Positions 9,367-18,375 of a stretch of DNA of 64,000 bases are shown here, piece after piece; position 1 is the stretch's first letter, and every line of letters begins with the position of its first letter. The stretch lies in contig NZ_VULO01000010.1 in the NCBI RefSeq assembly GCF_009696615.1, positions 1-64,000 on the forward strand. The letters are read 5' to 3'. The notes under the pieces were generated by a model that did not search any database, had not been told where the DNA came from, and was given only the letters and a program-made list of their open reading frames with translations. Made by a program: the position numbers and the translations under genes. The stretch is from Scrofimicrobium canadense (lineage in GTDB: Bacteria > Actinomycetota > Actinomycetes > Actinomycetales > Actinomycetaceae).

Positions 9367-10032
9367 GTGCATTTCGTAGTAATGGGCTGCGGCCGTGTAG
9401 GTGCTCGGCTAGCAGGTGAATTGGATGAGGCTGGCCACTCTGTGGCAATAATTGACATCGATGCTGAGGCCTTCGAACGCCTTGATGACGATTTCTCCGG
9501 TCAGCGCGTGACCGGTAATGGGTTCCACCGCTCCGTTCTAGAGCGCGCAGGGATTGAGGAAGCCTACGGGTTCATCGCTACCGCCTCTGGCGACAACTCT
9601 AATATGGTGGCAGCTCGTACTGTATCCCAGATGTACCAAGTCGAGCGCGTAGTAGCACGTATTTCCGACCCCGAAAGAGCAGCATTTTGTGAACGGCTTG
9701 GTATTCCCACAGTTGCTGCAGTGTTGAGAGTTTCCGCTGCTCTTATGAAAAGAGTTTTGCCTCCCAATGCTACGACTGTGTGGGATGATCCCACTGGACG
9801 AGTAGGGCTCTGCCTGATTCGCCCTCAGTCCTCATGGATTGGCGTTCCCATAGAGACGGTCGAAAAACTCACAAAGTCAAAGGTCGCATTTGTTGCGCGT
9901 CTAGCTACAGTTACTATTCCCACTAAGAATGCCGTGGTCCAAGAGCAAGATGAGCTCTATTTGGCGATCCCCCGCGAAGAAGAGACTCGCGTGAGGAAAA
10001 TACTTTCTCGGGCTCCGGAGGAACGAAAATGA
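9367..10032 (+). CDS. ceoB: TrkA-family K+ uptake regulatory subunit CeoB
   Basis: Cytoplasmic NAD(H)-binding regulatory subunit of a Trk/Ktr-type potassium transporter. An RCK-N Rossmann domain begins with GCGRVG at residues 7-12 and an acidic residue after the second strand (IIDIDAEAF); a TrkA-C domain occupies roughly 140-215. It overlaps ceoC by four bases (ATGA), so the two are translationally coupled and probably act together. No transport subunit is present nearby. The CeoB name follows the mycobacterial pair at the same syntenic position. Confidence 0.9.
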   Translation: MHFVVMGCGRVGARLAGELDEAGHSVAIIDIDAEAFERLDDDFSGQRVTGNGFHRSVLERAGIEEAYGFIATASGDNSNMVAARTVSQMYQVERVVARISDPERAAFCERLGIPTVAAVLRVSAALMKRVLPPNATTVWDDPTGRVGLCLIRPQSSWIGVPIETVEKLTKSKVAFVARLATVTIPTKNAVVQEQDELYLAIPREEETRVRKILSRAPEERK

Positions 10033-10697
10033 GAATTGCGATTGTTGGCGCAGGCTCAGTTGGACGGGCAGTTGCCCAAGAACTGGTATCCCACCACCAC
10101 GATGTAGTACTCATTGACAAAGACCCTGCGTCGATTCGAGTCTCTGAGCTTCCCGAGGCTGACTGGACTCTAGCCGACGCATGTTCTCCCACTGCCCTCA
10201 AAGAAGCAGGGCTGGATACTTGCGACGCCCTAGTGTGCGCAACAGGCGACGACAAGGTAAATCTGGTTGTTTCAATACTTGCGAAAACCGAATTTGCTGT
10301 GCCGAAAGTGGTTGCGCGTGTCAACGATCCGATTAACGAATGGATGTTTTCTGAGGCGTGGGGAGTCGATATTCCCACGTCCACTCCACGTGTGATGGCT
10401 GCACTGGTCGAGGAAGCAGTTACTGTCGGAAACGCTGTGCAACTCTCAGCCTTTACCGGATCCGGCGTGGGCGTCTATTCGCTCACAGTGGGCTTGCATT
10501 CGCCAGTTATCGGAACACCGGCACCGGATGTTGAATGGCCTCGTGACGCAATCGTTGCAGCTATTGTGCGTGAGGGAACCCCACACCGCCTCGAAGCATG
10601 CGGCCCAGTCCGTGATGGTGATGAAATAGTTGTCATTGCGGGGGCCAACCATTTCTTACAGGTTGAAGAACTTGAACAGCTGATCAATCCTCAGTAG
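10029..10697 (+). CDS. ceoC: TrkA-family K+ uptake regulatory subunit CeoC
   Basis: Second RCK protein of the pair. The Rossmann motif GAGSVG is at residues 7-12, followed by LIDKDP, and a C-terminal TrkA-C-like domain contains GVYSLTVGLHSPVIG. It likely pairs with CeoB to gate potassium uptake in response to NAD(H) or ATP. Its 3' end overlaps the convergent DUF3159 gene by 14 bases. Confidence 0.9.
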   Translation: MRIAIVGAGSVGRAVAQELVSHHHDVVLIDKDPASIRVSELPEADWTLADACSPTALKEAGLDTCDALVCATGDDKVNLVVSILAKTEFAVPKVVARVNDPINEWMFSEAWGVDIPTSTPRVMAALVEEAVTVGNAVQLSAFTGSGVGVYSLTVGLHSPVIGTPAPDVEWPRDAIVAAIVREGTPHRLEACGPVRDGDEIVVIAGANHFLQVEELEQLINPQ

Positions 10698-11349
10698 TTA
10701 CCTCTTTCGAGGAAGACGCAGTGCCTGTTGGAAGCAGGCCACGCAACAAAACCCATGTCAGCCATGCACCCAAGGCAAAAAGTGGAAGACCCATGACAAG
10801 TGTAGCTATTCCTAATGCGGCCACTTGGCCTGAGTAGTACAAGGGTGCCTTCACAGCTACGCGGAGGCAAAAAATAACAACCCACACCCACGTGGCGATC
10901 CACGCTCTCCGATAAAGAAGGGCATAGTGCTCCTCTTTCTTCCAGCCTTTCGGTAGCCCCCACAGAAACTGGATGAGAAGAGCCCCTAACGGTTGTCTGA
11001 TGAGAATTGTGCAGGCAATGACGGCTGCATAGACTAGGTTGAGCAGTATTCCCCAGGCATAATAATTTTCGGTTCTACCACTGGTGAATGCCCACACTAC
11101 GCCAATAGCTACGCCAATAAGACCAGCGATAGCCTGAGTGGGGGCGCTGCGTTGAAATGCTCGAATAACAACAAACAACACCGAGATTCCGGCGGCAAGA
11201 CCGACGGTCCACCCCAATGACCCTGTTACTAGATAGGTGACTACGAATACAAGTCCCGGCAGGAGTGATTCAATCACCCCTCGGATTCCACCAATGGCTT
11301 CCTGCAGAGAGAACTCTTCTCCGCCAAGGGTTTGTGCCCAGTTCGTCAT
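10684..11349 (-). CDS. DUF3159 multi-pass membrane protein
   Basis: Integral membrane protein of 221 residues with about six hydrophobic segments and the family block GGIRGVIESLLPGLVFVV near the N-terminus. Function unknown; the family is actinobacterial and sits beside ceoBC, an OB-fold protein and DUF3710, as here. Its start overlaps the end of the OB-fold gene by four bases, so it is the last gene of a minus-strand operon running from DUF4193. Confidence 0.85.
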   Translation of the reverse strand: MTNWAQTLGGEEFSLQEAIGGIRGVIESLLPGLVFVVTYLVTGSLGWTVGLAAGISVLFVVIRAFQRSAPTQAIAGLIGVAIGVVWAFTSGRTENYYAWGILLNLVYAAVIACTILIRQPLGALLIQFLWGLPKGWKKEEHYALLYRRAWIATWVWVVIFCLRVAVKAPLYYSGQVAALGIATLVMGLPLFALGAWLTWVLLRGLLPTGTASSSKEVTTED

Positions 11350-11690
11350 GAAACCGCCTCTATCGAGTACTGCGGGTCTAGTATTCGCATTCCTGCGCTT
11401 CCTTTGGCAACCGTTCCCGTTGCCGACAGCACTGTTCCTTCAGATATTCCAGGAATCTCTCTACGTCCCGGCCAGGCTAAAGTTATGGTTCCGGTCTCAT
11501 CCTCTAGGACGGCGCGAAAACATGGCCCCGACTCGTCAATCTCAACCCATTTGACTGTTCCAACAACACGTGCAGGGACGCGTTCCTTACACAGCGCAAT
11601 AGGGTCGTGCGTACTATCAGGTTCCGGATGCGGTTGTCGATGATTTGTTTCTCCAGGATCCTTACGTAACCACCGATCAAACAGTCTCAT
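11346..11690 (-). CDS. OB-fold nucleic-acid-binding domain protein
   Basis: A 114-residue protein whose second half is an OB-fold (VPARVVGTVKWVEID, then a DETGTITLAWPGR strand pair), the domain used for single-stranded nucleic acid binding. The frame continues upstream, but the start at 11690 (MRLFDRWLRKDP) gives the conserved N-terminus and a 14-base overlap with the DUF3710 gene. It corresponds to Rv2694c by position. Specific role unknown. Confidence 0.8.
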   Translation of the reverse strand: MRLFDRWLRKDPGETNHRQPHPEPDSTHDPIALCKERVPARVVGTVKWVEIDESGPCFRAVLEDETGTITLAWPGRREIPGISEGTVLSATGTVAKGSAGMRILDPQYSIEAVS

Positions 11691-12306
11691 TGTCCCCCGA
11701 CCGGGGAAGTGCCAGAGGCAACAGTTCCAGACGCACACGTGGCTCTGAGCCTCGGTTAACTATGAAGCGATCTATGATCTCTTCACATTGAGCTCGCTGC
11801 GCCTCATCACCCGCGGCTGCACCACCTTGAAGGTCTATGCGAAGTAGCCAACGTGGCCCTTCGATACCGATAATCCGCATCGGCTGTTTGCCTTCACCAC
11901 CATCAGGCAAGCGAACGGGGATATTTGCATCCAATTCAATGCCATATTTGGTCTCAACTTCGGTGACAGAACCATTCATCTGTCGAATACTTTGCGCGAC
12001 TTGTTCGCGCAATTCCTCCCACATTCCGCCCGAACGTGGGGCGGCTGCAACCGATACTTGAATTCCAGAGGTGCCACTTATGAGCAAGATTCTCCGAAGA
12101 GTTTTTTTGTCGCCCTCGAACTGGGCGCGTAGCTGCATACCAGGAATAGCCGGAACATACAGGGCGCCTAAATCCAGGTAACCATCCGGACACATTTTTC
12201 CTTCGGAGTCACTTGGCCCAGAAGGAACAGTGACATTGATGTCTTCGTCAATGTCACTGTCTTTGTGCTGATCCTCTTCAGATTTCTGGCGTGAAAACAG
12301 TCCCAT
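11677..12306 (-). CDS. DUF3710 protein
   Basis: Soluble 209-residue actinobacterial protein of unknown function. An acidic, charged N-terminus (residues 1-40) precedes the domain with DLGALYVPAIPGMQLRAQ and GPRWLLRIDLQGGAA, both typical of DUF3710. Its start is fused to the DUF4193 stop (TAATG) and its end overlaps the OB-fold gene, so the three are coupled. The dUTPase gene that usually precedes DUF3710 in actinobacteria is missing here. Confidence 0.85.
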   Translation of the reverse strand: MGLFSRQKSEEDQHKDSDIDEDINVTVPSGPSDSEGKMCPDGYLDLGALYVPAIPGMQLRAQFEGDKKTLRRILLISGTSGIQVSVAAAPRSGGMWEELREQVAQSIRQMNGSVTEVETKYGIELDANIPVRLPDGGEGKQPMRIIGIEGPRWLLRIDLQGGAAAGDEAQRAQCEEIIDRFIVNRGSEPRVRLELLPLALPRSGDNETV

Positions 12307-12608
12307 TAAGCATCACAGTCTGTACATACCGAGAGCCCATTGTCATCGACATAGGCTAGTTGAGACATGTGATGTACTAAGAAGCACACCGAACATGTGA
12401 ATTCATCTTCCTGCGCCGGAACCACCGGTACAGTCAATTCCTCCATCGACAGATCAGCACCGGGGAGCTCGAAGCTCTCAGCAGCCTCATTCTCATCCTC
12501 ATCGACATCATTGGAACCAATGTCGGTACGCCGGGATTTCAGCTCTTCGATCGAGTCCTCAGCGATATCATCGTCGCTCTTGCGAGGAGCATCATAGTCC
12601 GTCGCCAC
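12306..12608 (-). CDS. DUF4193 protein with C-terminal zinc ribbon-like cysteines
   Basis: A 100-residue actinobacterial protein of unknown function. N-terminal ATDYDAPRKSDDD is the conserved family start; the middle is acidic; the C-terminus has two CxxC pairs (CSVC and CTDC), a likely zinc site. The GTG at 12608 is chosen over an in-frame TTG five codons upstream because AAGGGA lies about six bases before it. First gene of the operon running to DUF3159. Confidence 0.88.
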   Translation of the reverse strand: MATDYDAPRKSDDDIAEDSIEELKSRRTDIGSNDVDEDENEAAESFELPGADLSMEELTVPVVPAQEDEFTCSVCFLVHHMSQLAYVDDNGLSVCTDCDA

Positions 12609-12760
12609 GTTTTTTCCCTTCAATTGACATCAGTCTCTGCGCGGGGATATTAGCACTTTATAGGGCCCCGTGTCATGCTCTCTTGAAACACACCGTCTTC
12701 GCTGAGGGGGATTTGCCTCCAACTTTGGCACGATGTTCATTAGGTAAATGAGGAGACACG

Positions 12761-13723
12761 ATGATCGAACTGGCATTTTTAGGACGTTCCGGAGACTCTC
12801 AAAGCATCGTGTTCACAGATGCTGAGGGTGCACGCTATAGCGTGGCAATCACGGATGCCTTACGCCAAGCCGTACGACGGGGCACCCTGGGACCGGCTCC
12901 GGAACCGACACAGAAGACTCCTCTGCGACCGCGCGACATTCAATCGCTATTACGGTCAGGTCTCTCTGCAAGCGAAATCGCTCAAAGCGAAGGAATCGAT
13001 ATTGAGGACGTCACAAAGTATGAGTCTCCGGTCTTGGCGGAAATAGCCTGGGCAATCAACCGGGCTCAGCTGTGCCGAATCGGCGATGCTCCCGGTACTC
13101 CGATCTTGGAAGATTTGGTAATCAATCGTCTTGCAGCTCGTGGTGTCGACTCCGCGTCTTTTTCCTGGAACGCCCGGCGTCAGCCGGGGGAAGACTGGGA
13201 AGTGTCCCTTACTTTTATCCAAGCTGGCGTGGAACGTCAAGCAACATGGTCATTGAGGTCTGATGCCGCCAGTGTAAAGGCGATAGATGAGGAAGCTACG
13301 TGGCTCACAGAGTCGGCCGCGCCGATTGCACCAGTGAGCGCATTCTTCCCCTCACCATCTGATTTTTCTTCCTCGGAGACCGAATCCATTGAGGCATTAG
13401 TCGAGCAGGCAAACACTCAGAGAGGGCGCCCTCAGCCAGTTCTTGATGAAGTCGATGAGGACGACGTTCCTTTAGACGAGGCGGAAGAAAACTCTTTTGA
13501 TGAAGTCGTCCCAGAATCAACGGAAGTTGCCGAGAATATTGTATTGACAGTGGTTCCAGACCAACTGGATACCGCGGATGACGATGAAATACTTCCTGGA
13601 GAAGGCGAGCTCTTTGAAATCCCCTCTAATGCACAATCCGAAAGTGTCCCGCCAAAGAAACACAATGGCCGTCGGCCGGTTCCCTCATGGGATGAAATCG
13701 TCTTTGGATCTAAAACCGACTAG
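12761..13723 (+). CDS. sepH: SepH-type cell division protein (DUF3071)
   Basis: Actinobacterial division factor; SepH in Streptomyces binds FtsZ and stimulates its assembly. The N-terminal 160 residues match the DUF3071 domain, including a helix-turn-helix-like part (RPRDIQSLLRSGLSASEIAQ) and a following EDWEVSLTF block. The rest is low-complexity and very acidic (about 215-300), ending in a conserved-looking tail RRPVPSWDEIVFG that may be the FtsZ contact. GAGGAG five bases before ATG supports the start. It ends four bases into the convergent phosphatase gene. Confidence 0.85.
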   Translation: MIELAFLGRSGDSQSIVFTDAEGARYSVAITDALRQAVRRGTLGPAPEPTQKTPLRPRDIQSLLRSGLSASEIAQSEGIDIEDVTKYESPVLAEIAWAINRAQLCRIGDAPGTPILEDLVINRLAARGVDSASFSWNARRQPGEDWEVSLTFIQAGVERQATWSLRSDAASVKAIDEEATWLTESAAPIAPVSAFFPSPSDFSSSETESIEALVEQANTQRGRPQPVLDEVDEDDVPLDEAEENSFDEVVPESTEVAENIVLTVVPDQLDTADDDEILPGEGELFEIPSNAQSESVPPKKHNGRRPVPSWDEIVFGSKTD

Positions 13724-14820
13724 TCAGTTAATGTGAGAAATGGCACCAATACTTCGGCCGGTGAATCAGAACCGTGAACGCCGACTTGTGCAATGCTCTG
13801 TGGGGACTGCGCGCGCGAATCAACGATGACACTCATGTCTTGTAGAAATGCGACCCCTGCTCCCAACAAGCTATTTCCATCTCCGGGTCCGAAGATATTC
13901 GGGTACTCATCGGGCGATGCAATATATGCGCGTTCTCCGAGGAAGTCCCGCCATCGGGTTAATACGGCATTGTCCTGATCTGTATCGGTATGAATATGCA
14001 CACATCGACCCTCACCTGCAATGAGCTGAACGCCATTTGAGAGTTCGTCATGGGCTGCTAGGTCTATTCTATCGACCACATTGATCATTCCGTGATCTGC
14101 AATCAGCACAACTGAGGTCTCGGCAGGGAGCTGAGATAAGAATCGTCCTAGTTCTCGATCAAAAGCTTCAAGTTCATGGAGCCATTCCTCAGAACCAACA
14201 CCATGCGCATGCCCTGCGTGATCTATTTCCGACCAATACAAATAGACCAACGACGGCTGCTGAGTAACTGCCTTTCTTGCACGTGCAAAGCGGTCTGTAA
14301 GGGGGTCAGCTCCCATAAATACCGCCCCTCTCATGGATGCAAGAGTCAGACCGCTGCTGGCGAATTTTCGTGCAGACACCACCACGGGACGCAGCTCAGT
14401 GTCTATGAGACGCTGGAATATTGTCGGCTGGGGCTGCCATGTGGATGCGTCTGCTCGATCGAAGTGAAGCAAGTTCATTGCTTTTCCTTCATGAGCTACT
14501 GAGTAGCCCATCATTCTCGAGGATCCTGGCAATGCTGAGGTGGTGATAGAGGTGAGTGCTGCGGCGGTTGTTGACGGCAAGCAGCTCTTAATGGGGTCGG
14601 ATTGATCGAGAAAACCTCTCAGAGTAGGTGCATATCCTTTCCACTCTTGCAGGTTCAGCCACCCCAACCCGTCCACGACGATGACAATCGCCGACCGTCC
14701 ATGAGGAACTCCGAGGGTATTGGTGCCGCTGGCTGGTACACCGCATGCAGCGGCTGCCGAGGGCATCACCTCGCCAATCCACGGGGTAGTGGGAGATTCT
14801 GGCACAGAAAATGGACTCAT
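13720..14820 (-). CDS. Alkaline-phosphatase-superfamily phosphodiesterase/pyrophosphatase
   Basis: A 366-residue member of the nucleotide pyrophosphatase/phosphodiesterase branch. Metal and nucleophile motifs are present: IVIVVDGLGW (D50), CLPSTTAAALTS with Thr84 or Thr85 as nucleophile, EIDHAGHAHG, and LIADHGM. No clear signal peptide, so it is probably cytoplasmic. Substrate unknown; relatives act on nucleotides or nucleotide sugars. No ribosome site; TACACT lies eight bases before the ATG beside a palindrome. Confidence 0.85.
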   Translation of the reverse strand: MSPFSVPESPTTPWIGEVMPSAAAACGVPASGTNTLGVPHGRSAIVIVVDGLGWLNLQEWKGYAPTLRGFLDQSDPIKSCLPSTTAAALTSITTSALPGSSRMMGYSVAHEGKAMNLLHFDRADASTWQPQPTIFQRLIDTELRPVVVSARKFASSGLTLASMRGAVFMGADPLTDRFARARKAVTQQPSLVYLYWSEIDHAGHAHGVGSEEWLHELEAFDRELGRFLSQLPAETSVVLIADHGMINVVDRIDLAAHDELSNGVQLIAGEGRCVHIHTDTDQDNAVLTRWRDFLGERAYIASPDEYPNIFGPGDGNSLLGAGVAFLQDMSVIVDSRAQSPQSIAQVGVHGSDSPAEVLVPFLTLTD

Positions 14821-14839
14821 AGCGATATAGTGTAAACCC

Positions 14840-14853
14840 CCCGATCGATCGGG
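14840..14853. promoter_or_regulatory. Perfect palindrome upstream of the phosphatase gene
   Basis: CCCGATCGATCGGG is a 14-base perfect palindrome lying just upstream of TACACT, the likely -10 of the leftward gene. The position would suit an operator, but a chance GATC-rich palindrome is possible. Confidence 0.3.
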
Positions 14854-14955
14854 AGACTTTAATCATTGGATGACCCTGTAAAGAGTGAATATGTGGCCGA
14901 TCTGTCGTTCGCTAGGCCGTGGCCATGTGGTGATTGAATACTTGGCTGAGGGATA

Positions 14956-17367
14956 ATGACCTCTATGCGCAATAGCTCTGCTGATACATCGACCACTGAA
15001 CGAATTGATGAAATTGATGTCTCTTCCGAAATGAAGAGTTCGTTCCTTGAGTATGCCTATTCAGTAATCTATGCACGAGCATTGCCAGATGCCCGTGACG
15101 GTCTCAAACCGGTCCAACGGCGCATTGTTTACCAAATGGACCAAATGGGCTTGCGACCAGATCGCGGACATGTTAAGTCTTCGCGTGTAGTTGGCGAGGT
15201 GATGGGTAAGCTGCACCCACACGGCGACGCGCCAATTTACGACGCTCTTGTACGTCTAGCTCAACCATTCAATCAAAGGGTCCCCCTGGTAGACGGTCAC
15301 GGAAACTTTGGCTCCCTCGATGATGGTCCCGCTGCACCTCGCTATACTGAGGCTCGCATGGATGCAGCTGCGCTGCAGCTCACAGCTCAACTTGATGAAG
15401 ACACTGTCGATTTTGTACCAAATTATGACAACCAGTTTCAGCAACCAGATGTACTCCCTGCAGCTTTTCCGAACCTCTTAGTCAATGGGGCAGCCGGTAT
15501 TGCTGTAGGTATGGCGACCAACATTCCTTCTCACAATCCAGTCGAGGCTCTCTCGGCTGCTCGACATCTTTTGCGTAATCCTGAAGCACCACTAGAAGAC
15601 CTCATGCGTTTTATTCCCGGGCCCGATTTCCCCGGCGGTGGCGTCATAGTCGATTCACACGGCATTGAAGATGCCTACCGCACAGGTCGCGGTTCTTTCA
15701 AGGTGAGGGCAGTTGTCGAAAAACAACGAGTTTCAGCAAGGCGAATGGGACTTGTTGTCACCGAATTACCCTATATGGTTGGCCCTGAACGGGTCATTGA
15801 AAAGATTAAGGATGCCGTATCATCAGGAAAAATGAAAGGCATCTCCAATGTCACTAATCTCACTGACCGACACCACGGACTTCGCTTAGTCATTGATGTC
15901 AAAACCGGTTTTAACCCCGACGCAGTCTTAGCTCAGCTTTATAAACAAACCCCCCTTGAGGAGAGTTTTTCAGTCAATGCTGTGGCACTGGTACACGGAC
16001 AGCCGCGTTTATTGACCTTGAAAGAAATGCTTGAGGTGTTCCTAGCTCACCGGCTAGAAACCATACGTCGACGATCTGCCTTCCGACTCGATAAGGCAAG
16101 TAAGAGGCTCCATCTTGTCGAGGGGCTTTTGCGGGCAATCCTCGATATCGACGATGTCATTTCGATAATTCGTGCGTCCGACGATGCCGAAGTTGCAAAA
16201 GAACGACTCATGACTGCCTTTGAGCTATCAGAGCTACAGGCCACATATATTCTGGAACTTCGGCTACGCCGCCTCACAAAGTTCTCTCGTATCGAACTTG
16301 AATCAGAAAGAGATTCCTTAGCTGAAGAAATCGCGCAGCTGCAAGCCATACTGGCAGATCCTGCTCTTCTGGCGAATATGGTGGAAAGCGAATTGGAAGC
16401 TACCGCCGCAGTGCTAAATACACCGAGGCGCACGCAAATCCTCGATGCTGAAGAAGCCGAGCCTCTGCCAGCATCGGTTCCCCTGGAGATCACCGATGAG
16501 CCCTGCACAGTTGTCCTCAGCGCTACAGGAGAGATTGGTTGGATACCTGGACATGTGAGCTTCCCAGTAGCCGTTGCAGGGACGGTGGTCAGATCACTAG
16601 CTCATACATCCACGCGCGCACGTGTTGCGGTACTTGACGCTGATGGCAATGGACACCGCATTGATGTGGTTGCTCTCCCCCAGCTGACAAAGAACGGAGA
16701 ACTTTTCGACCTTCTGGCGGGTTCATCAGTAACAGAACTGTGCGGAACCAAGAATCCAATCGCAGTATTCAATCCACAAAGTGAAGATATTCTGGCACTA
16801 GGGACCATGCGAGGCGTAGTCAAGCGAGTTCGGCCCGAATACCCAGAATCTAAGGATATATTCCCCGTCATCGGTCTTGATGAGGGAGACGTCGTTGTCG
16901 GAGGGTGTATCGCTCACGATGAATCCGACATTGTCTTTGTAACAGCTTTTGCTCAGCTGCTACGGATGAGCTCTGCCTCGGTGCGACCACAGGGACCTGC
17001 TGCAGGAGGAATGGCAGGTATCAAACTTGCTGCTGGCGATAAAGTAATCGCCTTCAGTGCGCTCCAGACGACAGAAGAATCCACTGTCGTGACAGTTGCT
17101 CAACAAAGTGGCACCTTAGCAGGCACCGCCTATTCCACAATCAAAATGACTCCTTTGGAGATGTATCCGATCAAGGGACGGGCCACAATGGGGGTCAGAG
17201 CTCAGCGCTTCTTGAAAGGTGAAGACTCTCTTGGGATGGCTTGGATAGGTAGATATATTCCCTCTGGAATATCAGCAAGTGGTTCTACCACACCTCTGCC
17301 CGATGTTGATGAGCGGCGGGATGCTTCCGGTTCACCCCTCAAAAAATCATTAGCTTTTATTGGTTAG
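14956..17367 (+). CDS. parC: DNA topoisomerase IV subunit A
   Basis: Type IIA topoisomerase breakage-rejoining subunit, which with ParE decatenates chromosomes using ATP. The catalytic Tyr is Y130 in AAPRYTEARM; the winged-helix region has LHPHGDAPIYDAL and the C-terminal part (about 510-790) shows beta-pinwheel repeats. Position near the primary sigma factor and a parE gene, rather than next to dnaA, favours topoisomerase IV over gyrase. The residue matching the quinolone-contact Ser (E. coli GyrA S83) is Ala92. An alternative ATG at 14965 fits the GAGGGA sequence better. Confidence 0.9.
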   Translation: MTSMRNSSADTSTTERIDEIDVSSEMKSSFLEYAYSVIYARALPDARDGLKPVQRRIVYQMDQMGLRPDRGHVKSSRVVGEVMGKLHPHGDAPIYDALVRLAQPFNQRVPLVDGHGNFGSLDDGPAAPRYTEARMDAAALQLTAQLDEDTVDFVPNYDNQFQQPDVLPAAFPNLLVNGAAGIAVGMATNIPSHNPVEALSAARHLLRNPEAPLEDLMRFIPGPDFPGGGVIVDSHGIEDAYRTGRGSFKVRAVVEKQRVSARRMGLVVTELPYMVGPERVIEKIKDAVSSGKMKGISNVTNLTDRHHGLRLVIDVKTGFNPDAVLAQLYKQTPLEESFSVNAVALVHGQPRLLTLKEMLEVFLAHRLETIRRRSAFRLDKASKRLHLVEGLLRAILDIDDVISIIRASDDAEVAKERLMTAFELSELQATYILELRLRRLTKFSRIELESERDSLAEEIAQLQAILADPALLANMVESELEATAAVLNTPRRTQILDAEEAEPLPASVPLEITDEPCTVVLSATGEIGWIPGHVSFPVAVAGTVVRSLAHTSTRARVAVLDADGNGHRIDVVALPQLTKNGELFDLLAGSSVTELCGTKNPIAVFNPQSEDILALGTMRGVVKRVRPEYPESKDIFPVIGLDEGDVVVGGCIAHDESDIVFVTAFAQLLRMSSASVRPQGPAAGGMAGIKLAAGDKVIAFSALQTTEESTVVTVAQQSGTLAGTAYSTIKMTPLEMYPIKGRATMGVRAQRFLKGEDSLGMAWIGRYIPSGISASGSTTPLPDVDERRDASGSPLKKSLAFIG

Positions 17368-18356
17368 ACCGAATACGAATAAGTTCGGGTTTGGAATGAC
17401 CTGTTAAAACCGAGTTCTTCGTAAAAGCTAAGTGCACCGGCGTTGCTTGCCACTCCGACACCAGTTGCGACCTTACGCATACCACTTGCCGCTTGCGAAT
17501 CCATAGAGGCGATCACTAAAGCTTGTGAAATAGCGTGAGAGCCGGGAAACTCTTCGACGCCAAGGAGGTCAATATATCCTTCTGACCACCCCAAAGCCTC
17601 CCAATCCTCCGGGTAGGCGGAAACTCGAACAAAACCGACAAGCGAAGGCCTATCCCCCGTCTTATCGAGTGCTACAAACGACCATTCCGGTCTAAATGCT
17701 TCCATACCGATCGACCATTCATCATTTGCTTGGCCAGGCAAAGACCATTGCTCCTCAAGGAGTCGCGCATAAAGTCTTCTTGCAGCGTGGTCCCACTCTT
17801 GGGACCACAGTTCCACACTGTAATAGGTGCCCAGTTGGGGCATGAGTGGCAGATCCGATAGTTCGCGGCGCAGCTCATAGGAGCTACGTGCCCATGAAAA
17901 TCCCATCCGTGTGAGGTGAACTTGCAACTCATTTTGTTCTCCAGCAACCTGAGTTAGAATGCGTCCACCTTCACCGGTGACATCGCGTAACAGGGTTGTT
18001 CCTTGTTCTACCTGCCACGATACAACTGCTCCGCCAACACCCAACCCACGGTAGTCGGGACAAACTCCGCCCCTTGCTCTGCACTCGCGCGAATTATCAC
18101 TCAGCGTAACGATCGCATAGCAAATGGGCTCACTCTTACGAGGCCCCTCAGCGGCTATTCCAATGCGTCCCCTGGTCTTCTCAGTATCCTGTAACCAGCC
18201 TCTTACTTCACCTATCGTAGTTCGGTATGGAGGGTTATCTTTCATTTCAATCCGAGAGATCAGCTGGTGGAGGCTTTCCGCATCAGAAATGCGCAATGGA
18301 CGCCATTGCGCCAAAGTCTGGCGCAACTCCTCCTCGGCTTTATCTGAGCTTTTCAT
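17364..18356 (-). CDS. Tandem GNAT acetyltransferase
   Basis: A 330-residue protein with two GNAT-like halves. The first (about 15-160) has a GLGVGGAVVSW acetyl-CoA loop after VCPDYR; the second (about 190-330) has VEEFPGSHAISQALV and ends SNAGALSFYEELGF, the classic C-terminal GNAT motif. Mycothiol synthase MshD has this double layout, but nothing here proves that activity. It lies 20 bases after parE on the same strand, probably cotranscribed, and overlaps parC convergently by four bases. Confidence 0.75.
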   Translation of the reverse strand: MKSSDKAEEELRQTLAQWRPLRISDAESLHQLISRIEMKDNPPYRTTIGEVRGWLQDTEKTRGRIGIAAEGPRKSEPICYAIVTLSDNSRECRARGGVCPDYRGLGVGGAVVSWQVEQGTTLLRDVTGEGGRILTQVAGEQNELQVHLTRMGFSWARSSYELRRELSDLPLMPQLGTYYSVELWSQEWDHAARRLYARLLEEQWSLPGQANDEWSIGMEAFRPEWSFVALDKTGDRPSLVGFVRVSAYPEDWEALGWSEGYIDLLGVEEFPGSHAISQALVIASMDSQAASGMRKVATGVGVASNAGALSFYEELGFNRSFQTRTYSYSV

Positions 18357-18375
18357 CTAGTTCACAATAACCGAA

